Shown: positions 1 to 7,114 of the stretch, piece after piece
Position numbering within the stretch: the first letter of the stretch is position 1
Layout: the number at the start of each line of letters is the position of its first letter
Assembly (NCBI GenBank): GCA_030637065.1
Contig: DAOVVQ010000179.1
Location: 1-7,882, forward strand
Length of the DNA: 7,882 bases
Direction of reading: 5' to 3'
Source: Planctomycetota bacterium
Lineage (GTDB): Bacteria; Planctomycetota; Phycisphaerae; Sedimentisphaerales; Anaerohalosphaeraceae
Notes under the pieces: model-generated
The model's database searches: none
The model's input: the letters and a program-made list of their open reading frames with translations, nothing else
Told to the model about the DNA's origin: nothing
Position numbers and translations under genes: made by a program

Positions 1-23
1 GGTAACAAGTTACCCATCCTACG
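1..23. repeat. Truncated copy of palindromic intergenic repeat
   Basis: These 23 bases are identical, in the same orientation, to 6081..6103. They are the right-hand part of a 27-nt repeat unit whose core is a 9+2+9 palindrome (ATGGGTAAC, two bases, GTTACCCAT). The left end is cut by the window boundary, so a partner arm may lie outside. The copy sits downstream of the last gene of the formate dehydrogenase operon, in non-coding DNA. It looks like a REP-type dispersed repeat, but the family was not identified. Confidence 0.8.
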
Positions 24-97
24 GACGGACGCGCATTGTTTTAGTGGAATTGGTATTAGCTGTAATTGCGGGGTATTTATCTGCGAGGGGGGTCGTT

Positions 98-128
98 AGT
101 CCCGATAGATCGGGATTTCGCTTCGCTC
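98..128. repeat. REP-like hairpin downstream of the P-loop gene
   Basis: A compact hairpin, CCCGAT-AG-ATCGGG at 101..114, extends by a few pairs to about 98..117. It is followed by TTCGCTTCGCTC, which reads GAGCGAAGCGAA on the minus strand. It starts only about 6 bases past the stop codon of the minus-strand gene ending at 134. It could stabilise the 3' end of the operon mRNA or help terminate transcription, but no T-run follows the stem on the minus strand, so it is not a standard intrinsic terminator. The GAGCGAAGCGAA-plus-hairpin form resembles dispersed REP-like elements. The rest of 24..133 shows no gene. Confidence 0.45.
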
Positions 129-133
129 AATAT

Positions 134-715
134 TTAGTTGATCGAGGCTTGCCCGGCAGGGGCAGTCCACTTGCCAGAGATAAGTTTAATGTCATTTGGC
201 GAAATATCAAATGTCTGGCCATCGAAGGTTATCACGCGATCGGCAAAGGGGGCGACCTTTTGGGCGGAGGCCTTGTATTTTTCGCAGTTTTGGTTCTTGA
301 GCATCAGGAACAGGCCCGGCTGGGCGGCGAGGCGGAGGGTGTTGGATTCGCATACTAAGGGGGCGGACGGGCCGGTAACTTCCATGAGGGCATTGATTCC
401 CTCGGCGAGGTGGGATTTCAGGACCCTCAGCCAGAAGACGCGTTTTGCTCCTGCGGCTAACATTCTTGCGGTGTCCTTGTCTAATGTCGGGTCGGTTTCT
501 TCCGTGATGTCGTATGGGCCGTCGAGGGACGAGCAGACTCCGCATCCGTCGCCGCCTCGTGGGCATCCGCTGTGGGCGGCATCTACGGCGGTAACCTTGA
601 TCGCGACGATGGGGGACCCTAAAGAGAGCCGTTCTATGACGGAGCAGGCGAAGAGGGTCTTGCCGGCGTTTCTGTCGGCTGAGCCTATCATCAGCATTGA
701 CGGTATCTGGATCAT
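134..715 (-). CDS. MobB-like P-loop NTPase, putative formate dehydrogenase/molybdenum cofactor accessory protein
   Basis: A 193-aa soluble protein with no signal peptide or membrane segment. Residues 7-30 form a hydrophobic strand and a P-loop, ADRNAGKT (13-20), a Walker A of the [AG]x4GK[ST] type with Ala in the first position. KDTARMLAAGA (80-90) resembles the KDS/T...AGA segment of MobB (molybdopterin-guanine dinucleotide biosynthesis protein B). LVCESN (120-125) sits where MobB-type proteins carry an acidic (E-G/N) motif. Unlike classical MobB it has a cysteine cluster, C51-x6-C58-x2-C61, that could bind metal or an Fe-S cluster, plus C122. It is the last gene of the operon, 60 bp after fdhA, which supports a role in preparing or inserting the molybdenum/tungsten cofactor. 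That role is inferred. An in-frame TAA lies just upstream of the start. The ribosome site is weak (GAGG about 12 nt upstream), and Met7 is an alternative start. The assignment as NTPase is fairly safe; the function is not. Confidence 0.75.
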   Translation of the reverse strand: MIQIPSMLMIGSADRNAGKTLFACSVIERLSLGSPIVAIKVTAVDAAHSGCPRGGDGCGVCSSLDGPYDITEETDPTLDKDTARMLAAGAKRVFWLRVLKSHLAEGINALMEVTGPSAPLVCESNTLRLAAQPGLFLMLKNQNCEKYKASAQKVAPFADRVITFDGQTFDISPNDIKLISGKWTAPAGQASIN

Positions 716-775
716 TGTACGCGGCGGCCTCGCTTATTATGGGCTATCCGTGGCCGGTTTGCCTTTGGCCTGCGG

Positions 776-3505
776 TCAATTCCTGCCGCCGGCTTTTCTT
801 ATATTGGCGGCACAGACTTTGTATTCGGGTATTTTTGCTATCGGGTCGAGTGCGTCTATGGTCAGCATGTTGGCCGGGCCTTCGCAGAAGTGGAACGGCA
901 TGAAGAGCCATCCCGATTCGATATTGTCGGTGACTTTTGCCAGGGTTGTAACCTTTCCGCGATGGCTGATGACCTCGACGGAGTCGCCGTCCGCGATATT
1001 CAGTTTTTTTGCGTCTTCGGTGCGGATCTCGACGTATCCGGTTGGCGAGACCTGGTTTATCACAGCCGATTTTCTCGTCATTGTTCCGGTGTGGAACTGG
1101 TACAACTGTCTGCCCGTCGACAGGACGAACGGGTATTTCTTGCCGGGCCGCTCGGCGGGGTACTTGTATTCGACGGGGTGGAACTTTCCTTTGCCGCGGG
1201 TGAATTTACCTTTGTGCAGGTATCTTGTTCCGGGATGGTCTTTGTCGGGGCAGGGCCACTGGAGGCCGAGCGTGTCGATACGGTCGAAGGATATACCGCC
1301 GTAGATCGGCGAGACCGAGGCGATCTCGTCCATGATGTCGGACGGTGAATCGTAGCTCATCGGCTGGCCCATTTTTGTTGCCACCTGGCAGATAATCTGC
1401 CAGTCATCGCGGGCGGATCCCGGCGAAGCGACAGCCTTTCTTACGCGCTGGACCCGGCGATCGGTGTTTGTGAAGGTCCCGTCCTTTTCGGCGAAACATA
1501 CGGACGGGAAGACCACGTCGGCGTATTCGGCGGTTTCGGAGAGGAAGATGTCCTGGCAGACGAGGAAGTCGATATCTTCGAGGGCCTTGCGGGTGCGGTT
1601 GAGGTTCGGGTCGGAAAGGGCCGGGTTTTCGCCCATGATGTAAAGCGCCCTGATCTTCTCTTCCTCGATGGCGTGCATCATCTCGACTACGGTAAGGCCC
1701 TTTTTGCCCGAGAGGTCCATGCCCCATGCCTGCTGGAACTTGCTGTTGATCGCGGGATCCTCGACGGATTGATAGCCTGGGTAAACATTCGGCAGTGCGC
1801 CGAGGTCACACGCTCCCTGCACATTATTCTGGCCCCTGAGCGGGTTGACGCCGGCGGATTCTATGCCGACATTGCCGGTAATCATGGCGAGATTGGCCAG
1901 GCTAAGGACGTTTTCGGTTCCGGTCGTGTGCTGGGTGATCCCCATGCTGTATATTATGCTCGAGCTTGAGGCCTGGGCGAATATCCTCGCAGCCCGGCGA
2001 ATCGCATCGGCATCAACGGTGGTTATCTCAGCGGCCATCTCGGGGGTAAAGTCCTTTATGATCGCGGCAGCGGCGTCGAAGTTTTCGGTTCGCTCGTTGA
2101 TGTAGTCCATGTCGCAGAGGTTCTCGGTGAGGATGACGTTCATCATCGCATTTATCAGCGCCACATCGCTTCCGGGTTTCTGGGCGAGGTGGAGTTTGGC
2201 ATATTGTACGAGGTCGATGCTGCGGGGGTCGGCGACGATCAGGATAGCGCCGTTATTGACAACGGCTTCTTTGATCTTCAATCCGATTACGGGGTGTGCT
2301 TCGGTGGTGTTCGATCCGATGACGAAGATGCAGCCGGCACCGGGCAATTCGTCGATCGAATTGGTCATCGCCCCGCTGCCGAACGCCCTTGCGAGGCCTG
2401 CTACCGTTGAGGCGTGGCATAGTCTTGCGCAATGGTCGACGTTGTTGGTGCCTACCGCGGTGCGTATGAATTTCTGGAAGACGTAGTTTTCCTCGTTGGT
2501 GCATTTTGCGCTGGACAGCCCGCCGATGCTGTCGGGTCCGTGGGCGGCCTTGATCTCGTTTAATCGCACAGCGACATAGTCGATCGCCTCTTCCCAGGTC
2601 GCCTCGTGGAATTCGCCATTTCGCTTGATCAGGGGCGAGGTGAGTCTCTTTGAACTGTTTACGAATTCCATACCGAACCGGCCCTTTACGCAGAGGTTGC
2701 CGTCGTTGGGCACGCATCCGATGGGGCTGGTTACACGGACGATCTCGTTCTTGGCGGTATTTATGTTCAGGTCGATCTGGCATCCGACGCCGCAATATAC
2801 ACACGTCGTCCGGGTGCGTTTGAGGTCCTTGCACTGGCCTTTGCCCAGAGCGGCCCGTTCGTAGAGGGCTCCCGTCGGGCATGTGGAGATGCACTGGCCG
2901 CAGAGTTCGCAGGTCGAATCGTTCAGCGGCATATCGAACGCGGTTGTGACCTCGACGTCGCCGGCCCGTTCCTTGAAAGTCAGGGCATGGTCCATCTGGA
3001 CCTCCTGGCAGATCCTGATGCACCTGCCGCAGCGGATGCACTTGCCGGGATCGTATCTAAGGGCCGCGTTGCCGGTGGTGTAATTATTGCGATGCTCGGC
3101 GACCTGCCCGGCGGCAAAGACCTCATCGGCGAGTTGATACTCATAGCCGTACCGCTGCAATTTGCAATCGCCGTTTTCGTCGCAGGTAGTGCAGACACCA
3201 GTGTGTTCATAAAACAGAAGCTCCCGGAAGGATCTCCTGATCGCCCTGATCTCCTCGGTCTCGGTTTTTACGACCATCTGCGGAGCGATTTCAAAGCTGC
3301 ACGCCGCCACAGGCGCCCTTTGCCCTTCGACATCGACAAGACACAGCCTGCACGAACCAGTCGGCACGAGCCTGGGGTCATGGCAAAGGTTCGGTATTTC
3401 AATGCCGTTTTCCAGGGCCAGTTCGAGGACCGTCTGGCTGGGGCGACCGGTCAGCTCTCTACCGTTAATTCTAACTGTTATTTCAGGCATATTGCTGATT
3501 ACCAT
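776..3505 (-). CDS. fdhA: Formate dehydrogenase catalytic subunit (molybdopterin, NuoG-like N-terminus, Cys active site)
   Basis: A 909-aa cytoplasmic enzyme that interconverts formate and CO2. Domains in order: a 2Fe-2S ferredoxin domain (C41, C52, C55, C69); a His-Cys3 4Fe-4S site (H101, C105, C108, C114); two 4Fe-4S ferredoxin motifs (C156/159/162/166 and C199/202/205/209); then the molybdopterin oxidoreductase core with its own 4Fe-4S site (C235, C238, C242, C272) and Lys274. The core shows the formate dehydrogenase signature HCARLCHASTVAG (358-370), with C363 in the position of selenocysteine in E. coli FdhF and the next His (364) kept. NPLRGQNNVQGACD (554-567) includes the formate/CO2-site Arg557. 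The C-terminal dinucleotide-binding domain starts near 790 (STGRQLYQFHTGTMTR). No twin-arginine signal is present, so the enzyme is cytoplasmic. It lies 54 bp after nuoF, which supplies the NAD(H) module. The start is uncertain: ATG at 3505 has its purine stretch only 1 nt away, and ATG at 3490 (MPEITV) is the alternative. An in-frame stop lies just upstream. Confidence 0.95.
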   Translation of the reverse strand: MVISNMPEITVRINGRELTGRPSQTVLELALENGIEIPNLCHDPRLVPTGSCRLCLVDVEGQRAPVAACSFEIAPQMVVKTETEEIRAIRRSFRELLFYEHTGVCTTCDENGDCKLQRYGYEYQLADEVFAAGQVAEHRNNYTTGNAALRYDPGKCIRCGRCIRICQEVQMDHALTFKERAGDVEVTTAFDMPLNDSTCELCGQCISTCPTGALYERAALGKGQCKDLKRTRTTCVYCGVGCQIDLNINTAKNEIVRVTSPIGCVPNDGNLCVKGRFGMEFVNSSKRLTSPLIKRNGEFHEATWEEAIDYVAVRLNEIKAAHGPDSIGGLSSAKCTNEENYVFQKFIRTAVGTNNVDHCARLCHASTVAGLARAFGSGAMTNSIDELPGAGCIFVIGSNTTEAHPVIGLKIKEAVVNNGAILIVADPRSIDLVQYAKLHLAQKPGSDVALINAMMNVILTENLCDMDYINERTENFDAAAAIIKDFTPEMAAEITTVDADAIRRAARIFAQASSSSIIYSMGITQHTTGTENVLSLANLAMITGNVGIESAGVNPLRGQNNVQGACDLGALPNVYPGYQSVEDPAINSKFQQAWGMDLSGKKGLTVVEMMHAIEEEKIRALYIMGENPALSDPNLNRTRKALEDIDFLVCQDIFLSETAEYADVVFPSVCFAEKDGTFTNTDRRVQRVRKAVASPGSARDDWQIICQVATKMGQPMSYDSPSDIMDEIASVSPIYGGISFDRIDTLGLQWPCPDKDHPGTRYLHKGKFTRGKGKFHPVEYKYPAERPGKKYPFVLSTGRQLYQFHTGTMTRKSAVINQVSPTGYVEIRTEDAKKLNIADGDSVEVISHRGKVTTLAKVTDNIESGWLFMPFHFCEGPANMLTIDALDPIAKIPEYKVCAANIRKAGGRN

Positions 3506-3559
3506 GCTCTTTTAATATCACATCTAATATATCCGCCGGCGTTTTTTGTAGAAATATCC

Positions 3560-5413
3560 TCAACGAACATCGACGGCATCGAACTTACAGACACTATTGC
3601 AAATACCGCACTTTGTACACACGACCTTGTCGATTACGTGCGGCTCTTTTCTTTCGCCGGTGATCGCACCGCTTGGGCAGGCCTTGAGGCAGGCGCCGCA
3701 GCCGACGCACTTAACGGCATCGATACTATAACCGATAAGCTCGCGGCAGACGCCGGCAGAGCATTTACGCTCCTCGATGTGCTCGGTGTATTCCTTATGA
3801 AAATGCCGCAGCGTTGACATTACCGGATTCGGTGCAGTCTGCCCCAGCCCGCAAAGGGCTCCCTTTTTGATATTTCCGGCGAGTTGATCGAGTTGATCGA
3901 GGGCCTTAAGTTCGGCCCTGCCCCCGCAGATATCCTGAAGGATCTGGAGCATCTTTTTCGTGCCTACCCTGCATGGAGTACACTTGCCGCAGGATTCAGA
4001 CTGAACGAATTCAAGGAAATACCTGGCAACGTCGACCATGCAGGTGTCTTCGTCCATGACGATAAGACCGCCGGAACCCATTATTGCCCCGATCTGCTGG
4101 ACGTTGTCGTAGTCGATCTCACTGTCGAGGTGCTCCGCCGGTATGCATCCGCCGGACGGTCCGCCTAATTGGGCGGCTTTGAATTCTCTGTCGTCAAGGA
4201 TGCCGCCGCCGATGTCATAGATGATCTCGCGAAGGGTGATGCCCATCGGCACTTCAACTAATCCGGTGTTCTTTACCTTTCCTGCCAGGGCGAATATCTT
4301 TGTACCCTTACTCTTTTCGGTGCCTATGGCATTGTACCATTCGCTGCCTTTGAGCATGATCAGGGGTATGTTTGCGAATGTTTCGACATTGTTTATATTC
4401 GTTGGTTTGCCCATGTATCCTTTTACCGCGGGGAAGGGTGGTCGCGGTTTCGGCATTCCTCGATGGCCTTCGATCGATGCGATAAGAGCGGTCTCTTCTC
4501 CGCAGACAAAGGCTCCTGCACCTTCTCGAATTTCGATCTCGAATGAAAAACCGCTGCCAAGGATATTCTCTCCCAAAAGTCCCTTCTGACGCACACATTC
4601 AAGGGCAGCTTTTGTATTGCTCACAGCGAGAGGGTACTCGGTCCGCACATAGATAAAACCACATTCGGCGCCGATAGCATAGCCTGCGATCAACATTCCT
4701 TCCAACACAGCATGCGGGGTCCCTTCGAGGATACTTCGATCCATAAAGGCGCCTGGATCGCCTTCGTCGGCATTGCAGATCAAATACTTTTGGTCGCTGG
4801 GTGTTTGCCTGCAGAAATTCCATTTCAATCCAGTCGGAAAACCTCCACCGCCTCGTCCGCGAAGACCGGAATCGGTGACGATCTTGACAACCTCTTCGGG
4901 GGAATGGGCCTGCAGTACTTTAACAAACGCACTGTACCCCTCGTGCTGAACATAGTCGGCGATCTCGACCGGATCTATCTTTCCGTTATTGCGAAACACA
5001 TTTCGCTGCTGCCCGGCATAAAAAGGCACATCCTGCTCATATGTTATTTTGTTACCGCTTGCCGGGTCGATGTATTGCAGATCTTCGATGGGTTTGCCGC
5101 CGATCACCGTTTGCTGCAATATATCTTCGACATTTTCCGGTTTTACGCCTGGGTAGAAAAACTTATCGGGCAGCACGACAACAACAGGGCCCTTTTCACA
5201 AAATCCGTGGCATCCCGTCAGCTTGAGTTGTACTTTGTCGCCGAGTCCCAACTTGTCAATAGCCTGTACGAAGGCACGATGGACGTCCTCTGACCCCATG
5301 GCCTTGCAGCCTATTCCTCCACAGAGCATAACCAGCGGAATATTATTATCCAATTCAGCCATAAGCTGTTTATGCCATGCGTGAAAATCCGAAGTGCTGC
5401 TTAACCTATCCAT
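3560..5413 (-). CDS. nuoF: NuoF/HydB-like NADH:acceptor oxidoreductase flavoprotein subunit of the formate dehydrogenase complex
   Basis: A 617-aa diaphorase subunit that should pass electrons between NAD(H) and the Fe-S chain of FdhA through FMN. Order: an N-terminal thioredoxin-like 2Fe-2S domain (C31-x4-C36, C68-x3-C72); the NuoF FMN/NAD-binding core with GLRGRGGGGFPTGLKW (183-198) and EGAGAFVCGEETAL (297-310); the 4Fe-4S motif SCGKCTPCRVG with C475, C478, C481 and distal C521; a C551/C556 pair; and a C-terminal double 4Fe-4S ferredoxin (C569/572/575/579 and C599/602/605/609). This long form is typical of HydB/HndC/NfnB-type subunits in NAD(P)-linked or electron-bifurcating hydrogenases and formate dehydrogenases; complex I NuoF is shorter and lacks both end domains. 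ATG at 5413 overlaps the nuoE stop by one base (TGATG), with GGGGGAAGG just upstream. A TTG codon directly before it (5416) would also be read as a start. The tight coupling implies co-translation with nuoE. Confidence 0.93.
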   Translation of the reverse strand: MDRLSSTSDFHAWHKQLMAELDNNIPLVMLCGGIGCKAMGSEDVHRAFVQAIDKLGLGDKVQLKLTGCHGFCEKGPVVVVLPDKFFYPGVKPENVEDILQQTVIGGKPIEDLQYIDPASGNKITYEQDVPFYAGQQRNVFRNNGKIDPVEIADYVQHEGYSAFVKVLQAHSPEEVVKIVTDSGLRGRGGGGFPTGLKWNFCRQTPSDQKYLICNADEGDPGAFMDRSILEGTPHAVLEGMLIAGYAIGAECGFIYVRTEYPLAVSNTKAALECVRQKGLLGENILGSGFSFEIEIREGAGAFVCGEETALIASIEGHRGMPKPRPPFPAVKGYMGKPTNINNVETFANIPLIMLKGSEWYNAIGTEKSKGTKIFALAGKVKNTGLVEVPMGITLREIIYDIGGGILDDREFKAAQLGGPSGGCIPAEHLDSEIDYDNVQQIGAIMGSGGLIVMDEDTCMVDVARYFLEFVQSESCGKCTPCRVGTKKMLQILQDICGGRAELKALDQLDQLAGNIKKGALCGLGQTAPNPVMSTLRHFHKEYTEHIEERKCSAGVCRELIGYSIDAVKCVGCGACLKACPSGAITGERKEPHVIDKVVCTKCGICNSVCKFDAVDVR

Positions 5414-5916
5414 CAACCTTCCCCCTGAGACGATTTTAAGCTCTCAATGATCGTTTGGATATGGTTCGGTGTCATCTTACCGTGATAAGTTCCGTTTACC
5501 ATCATCACCGGCGCCAATGCGCATGTTCCCAGGCACGCCACCGTCTCAAATGTGAACTGCATGTCCTTGCTCGTCTCTCCATCCTTAATGCCGAGAGATT
5601 TTTCGATCGCCTCTGCAATACCCACGGCCCCTTTAACATGGCAGGCCGTACCGCGACAGCAGCGAACGGTATGTCGGCCGTGCGGTTCGAGGTGGAACTG
5701 TTCGTAAAAGGTTGCCACGCCGTATATCCGGCTGGCGGGTATCGCGGTGCGTTTGCTAAACTCCATCAGGACGATGCGGGGCAGATAGCCATAGCTATCC
5801 TGTATCTTCTGGAGGATGGGGATAAGGTCGTTGGAATCGACCTGGCCGAAGGCGGAAAGTATCTCGCCGAGCAACTCCATATCCACAGCACTATCTTTGA
5901 CCGAATCTTTACTCAT
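5413..5916 (-). CDS. nuoE: NuoE/HydC-like 2Fe-2S (thioredoxin-fold) subunit
   Basis: A 167-aa protein of the complex I 24-kDa (NuoE) family, the usual partner of NuoF. The helical N-terminus (about 14-75) contains YGYLPRIVLMEFSKR and GVATFYEQFHLEPHG, typical of the family. The 2Fe-2S ligands are C87-x4-C92 (in CCRGTACHV) and C128-x3-C132 (in ACLGTCALAP). It is full length for the family (about 155-175 aa). It is the first gene of the nuoE-nuoF-fdhA-P-loop operon, with a sigma70-like promoter about 45 bp upstream. The ribosome site is weak (GAGAG, 4 nt before the ATG). In HydABC-like and FdsABG-like complexes this subunit sits next to the FMN of NuoF. The partner here is FdhA rather than a hydrogenase, because no H-cluster protein is encoded nearby. 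Confidence 0.93.
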   Translation of the reverse strand: MSKDSVKDSAVDMELLGEILSAFGQVDSNDLIPILQKIQDSYGYLPRIVLMEFSKRTAIPASRIYGVATFYEQFHLEPHGRHTVRCCRGTACHVKGAVGIAEAIEKSLGIKDGETSKDMQFTFETVACLGTCALAPVMMVNGTYHGKMTPNHIQTIIESLKSSQGEG

Positions 5917-5961
5917 TACACTCTCACAACCTGCTCAAATCATTCGACAAACGTTACTGAC

Positions 5962-5990
5962 AGTATACCCAGATACAATATAATACACAA
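5962..5990 (-). promoter_or_regulatory. Predicted sigma70-type promoter of the nuoE-nuoF-fdhA operon
   Basis: On the minus strand a -35 box TTGTGT (5985..5990) is separated by exactly 17 bp from a -10 box TATACT (5962..5967). The region is AT-rich compared with its surroundings. Transcription would start near 5955, giving a leader of about 40 nt before the nuoE ATG at 5916. It lies between the inverted repeats and the first gene, as expected for an independent operon promoter. No clear operator palindrome was seen over it. Confidence 0.5.
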
Positions 5991-5993
5991 TTG

Positions 5994-6031
5994 AAAAAAA
6001 TCTCGTGCCCCTACAGTCCTGCATCTGTAGG
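5994..6031 (-). terminator. Possible weak terminator between metF and nuoE
   Basis: On the minus strand a 7-bp stem (CCTACAG/CTGTAGG, arms 6025..6031 and 6010..6016, 8-nt loop) is followed, after 9 bases, by seven Ts (6000..5994). It lies downstream of metF and just before the nuoE promoter, the expected place for a terminator. The gap between stem and T-run is longer than in standard intrinsic terminators. The larger 27-bp inverted repeat just before it may contribute. The call is tentative. Confidence 0.25.
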
Positions 6032-6102
6032 ATGGGTAACTTGTTACCCATGCTGCCGGACAAGTCTACAGAACCGCATGGGTAACAAGTTACCCATCCT
6101 AC
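6027..6102. repeat. 27-nt perfect inverted repeat pair of self-palindromic REP-like units
   Basis: Arm 6027..6053 and arm 6076..6102 are exact reverse complements over 27 bases, separated by 22 bases. Each arm also folds on itself, because its core is a 9+2+9 palindrome (ATGGGTAAC, TT or AA, GTTACCCAT). The pair can therefore form either one long stem or two small hairpins. The right arm plus one more base matches the partial copy at 1..23. The pair occupies the intergenic space between metF and the nuoE promoter and resembles a BIME-like twin REP arrangement. In RNA it could slow decay of, or stop, the metF transcript. No transposase is seen in the window. Confidence 0.85.
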
Positions 6103-6193
6103 GTGGCTGACTTTGTCATTGACGCACAAAAATGTCATTTCCGCGCAGGCGCCGAATCCAGAATTAGCAGATAACGCGTCCCGGCCCTGTATG

Positions 6194-7114
6194 TTAGACC
6201 TGTGGTCGCGGCAGCAGGCCGGCTTGTTCGAGAATCACCGGCGTTATGCTCTCCCAGCCGATCGGCATGAGGTGAATTCCGGCTACGCCTTCCATTTGCT
6301 TTACCTTTTCGATCATTTCCAGGCAGATGTTGACGCCTTCGGCCTTGGGGTCTTCGGCGGCCTCCATCCTCTCTATGAGCTCATCGGGGATGCTCATTCC
6401 CGCAACGTTGTTTTTCATGTAAATCAGCGCCCTGTGCGAACGGACGGGGGTAAGGCCGGCGAGGATGTACGTCTTTTTGTGCAGGCCCTGCTTGACGATA
6501 AGTTCCATCCAGCGGGCGAATTTATCGATGTCGAATATGCACTGGGTCTGAATAAAATCGGCCCCGGCGGCTGCCTTCTTGGCCAGGCGGACGACGCGGA
6601 ACTCGAAGGGATCGGCGAACGGATTTTCGACGGCACCGATGAATATTCGCGGCTCGAATTCCTTGATCGGGTCGCCGGAGAGGAACTGCTTGTCGTCTCT
6701 CATCTTCTTTACCATGGCAATTAGCTGGATGGAGTCGAGATCGTAGACATTGGCGGCCTCGGGGTGGATGCCGAACATCTGATGGTCACCCGAGAGGCAC
6801 AGCAGGTTTTTGCACCCGAGCGCGGCGGCACCGAGTATGTCGCTTTGCATTGCGATCCGGTTGCGGTCGCGGCAGACCATCTGGACTACCGGCTCGAGGC
6901 CGTGCGAGAGCGCCAGGGCGGCGGCGGCGATGCTGGACATTCTCACGATCGCAGTCTGGTTGTCGGTGATGTTGACGGCTTCGACCTTGCCGAGGCAGTG
7001 TGCGGATTTCTTCTTGATCGCCTCGGCGTTGGCGTTTTGCGGCGGCCCCAGTTCGGCGGTTACCGCGAAATGTCCGGCTGAGAGAACTTTTTCGAGCGTG
7101 CTTGCTGCTTTCAT
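6194..7114 (-). CDS. metF: Methylenetetrahydrofolate reductase
   Basis: A 306-aa TIM-barrel flavoprotein that reduces 5,10-methylene-THF to 5-methyl-THF, supplying the methyl group for acetyl-CoA or methionine synthesis. Family landmarks: VTAELGPP (18-25) with the conserved Glu21, NITDNQ (48-53), the folate/FAD-site segment CRDRNRIAMQSD (81-92) with Asp83, GCKNLLCLSGDH (100-111), GADFIQTQCIFD (184-195) and ILAGLTPVRS (217-226). The length is normal for bacterial MetF (about 290-310 aa). The start ATG overlaps the metV stop in ATGA and has AAGAGG 8 nt upstream, so the start is firm. Pairing with MetV points to the Wood-Ljungdahl-type MetVF enzyme, in which MetV is needed for activity and electrons may come from a donor other than NADH. 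A role in methionine synthesis alone cannot be excluded. Confidence 0.95.
   Translation of the reverse strand: MKAASTLEKVLSAGHFAVTAELGPPQNANAEAIKKKSAHCLGKVEAVNITDNQTAIVRMSSIAAAALALSHGLEPVVQMVCRDRNRIAMQSDILGAAALGCKNLLCLSGDHQMFGIHPEAANVYDLDSIQLIAMVKKMRDDKQFLSGDPIKEFEPRIFIGAVENPFADPFEFRVVRLAKKAAAGADFIQTQCIFDIDKFARWMELIVKQGLHKKTYILAGLTPVRSHRALIYMKNNVAGMSIPDELIERMEAAEDPKAEGVNICLEMIEKVKQMEGVAGIHLMPIGWESITPVILEQAGLLPRPQV

Noticed and set aside
716..775. GGCC-flanked hairpin between fdhA and the P-loop gene
   Set aside because: The stem is only 4 bp with a long loop and no T-run; it gives no support for a terminator or separate promoter.
138..1304. Long open frame on the plus strand (388 codons)
   Set aside because: It lies opposite the P-loop gene and the end of fdhA, which have clear family motifs; its translation shows no recognisable domain, and it would cross two genes and their gap.
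2987..3817. Plus-strand open frame of 276 codons
   Set aside because: It is antisense to the Fe-S regions of fdhA and nuoF and explained by the codon bias of those genes; no domain motif was seen.
776..5916. Electron-bifurcating [FeFe] hydrogenase or complex I fragment
   Set aside because: The catalytic subunit has the formate dehydrogenase signature (HCARLCH, RGQNNVQGACD) and no H-cluster motifs; no membrane subunits of complex I are present.
5455..5994. Plus-strand open frame of 179 codons opposite nuoE
   Set aside because: It runs through the nuoE antisense strand and the promoter region without any family signature.
6027..6102. CRISPR-like repeat-spacer unit
   Set aside because: The two units are inverted, not direct, with one 22-nt interval and no further regular copies or cas genes.
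6114..6139. Short direct repeat TGTCATT twice downstream of metF
   Set aside because: Seven bases repeated once is likely chance, with no symmetry or spacing that suggests a regulator site.
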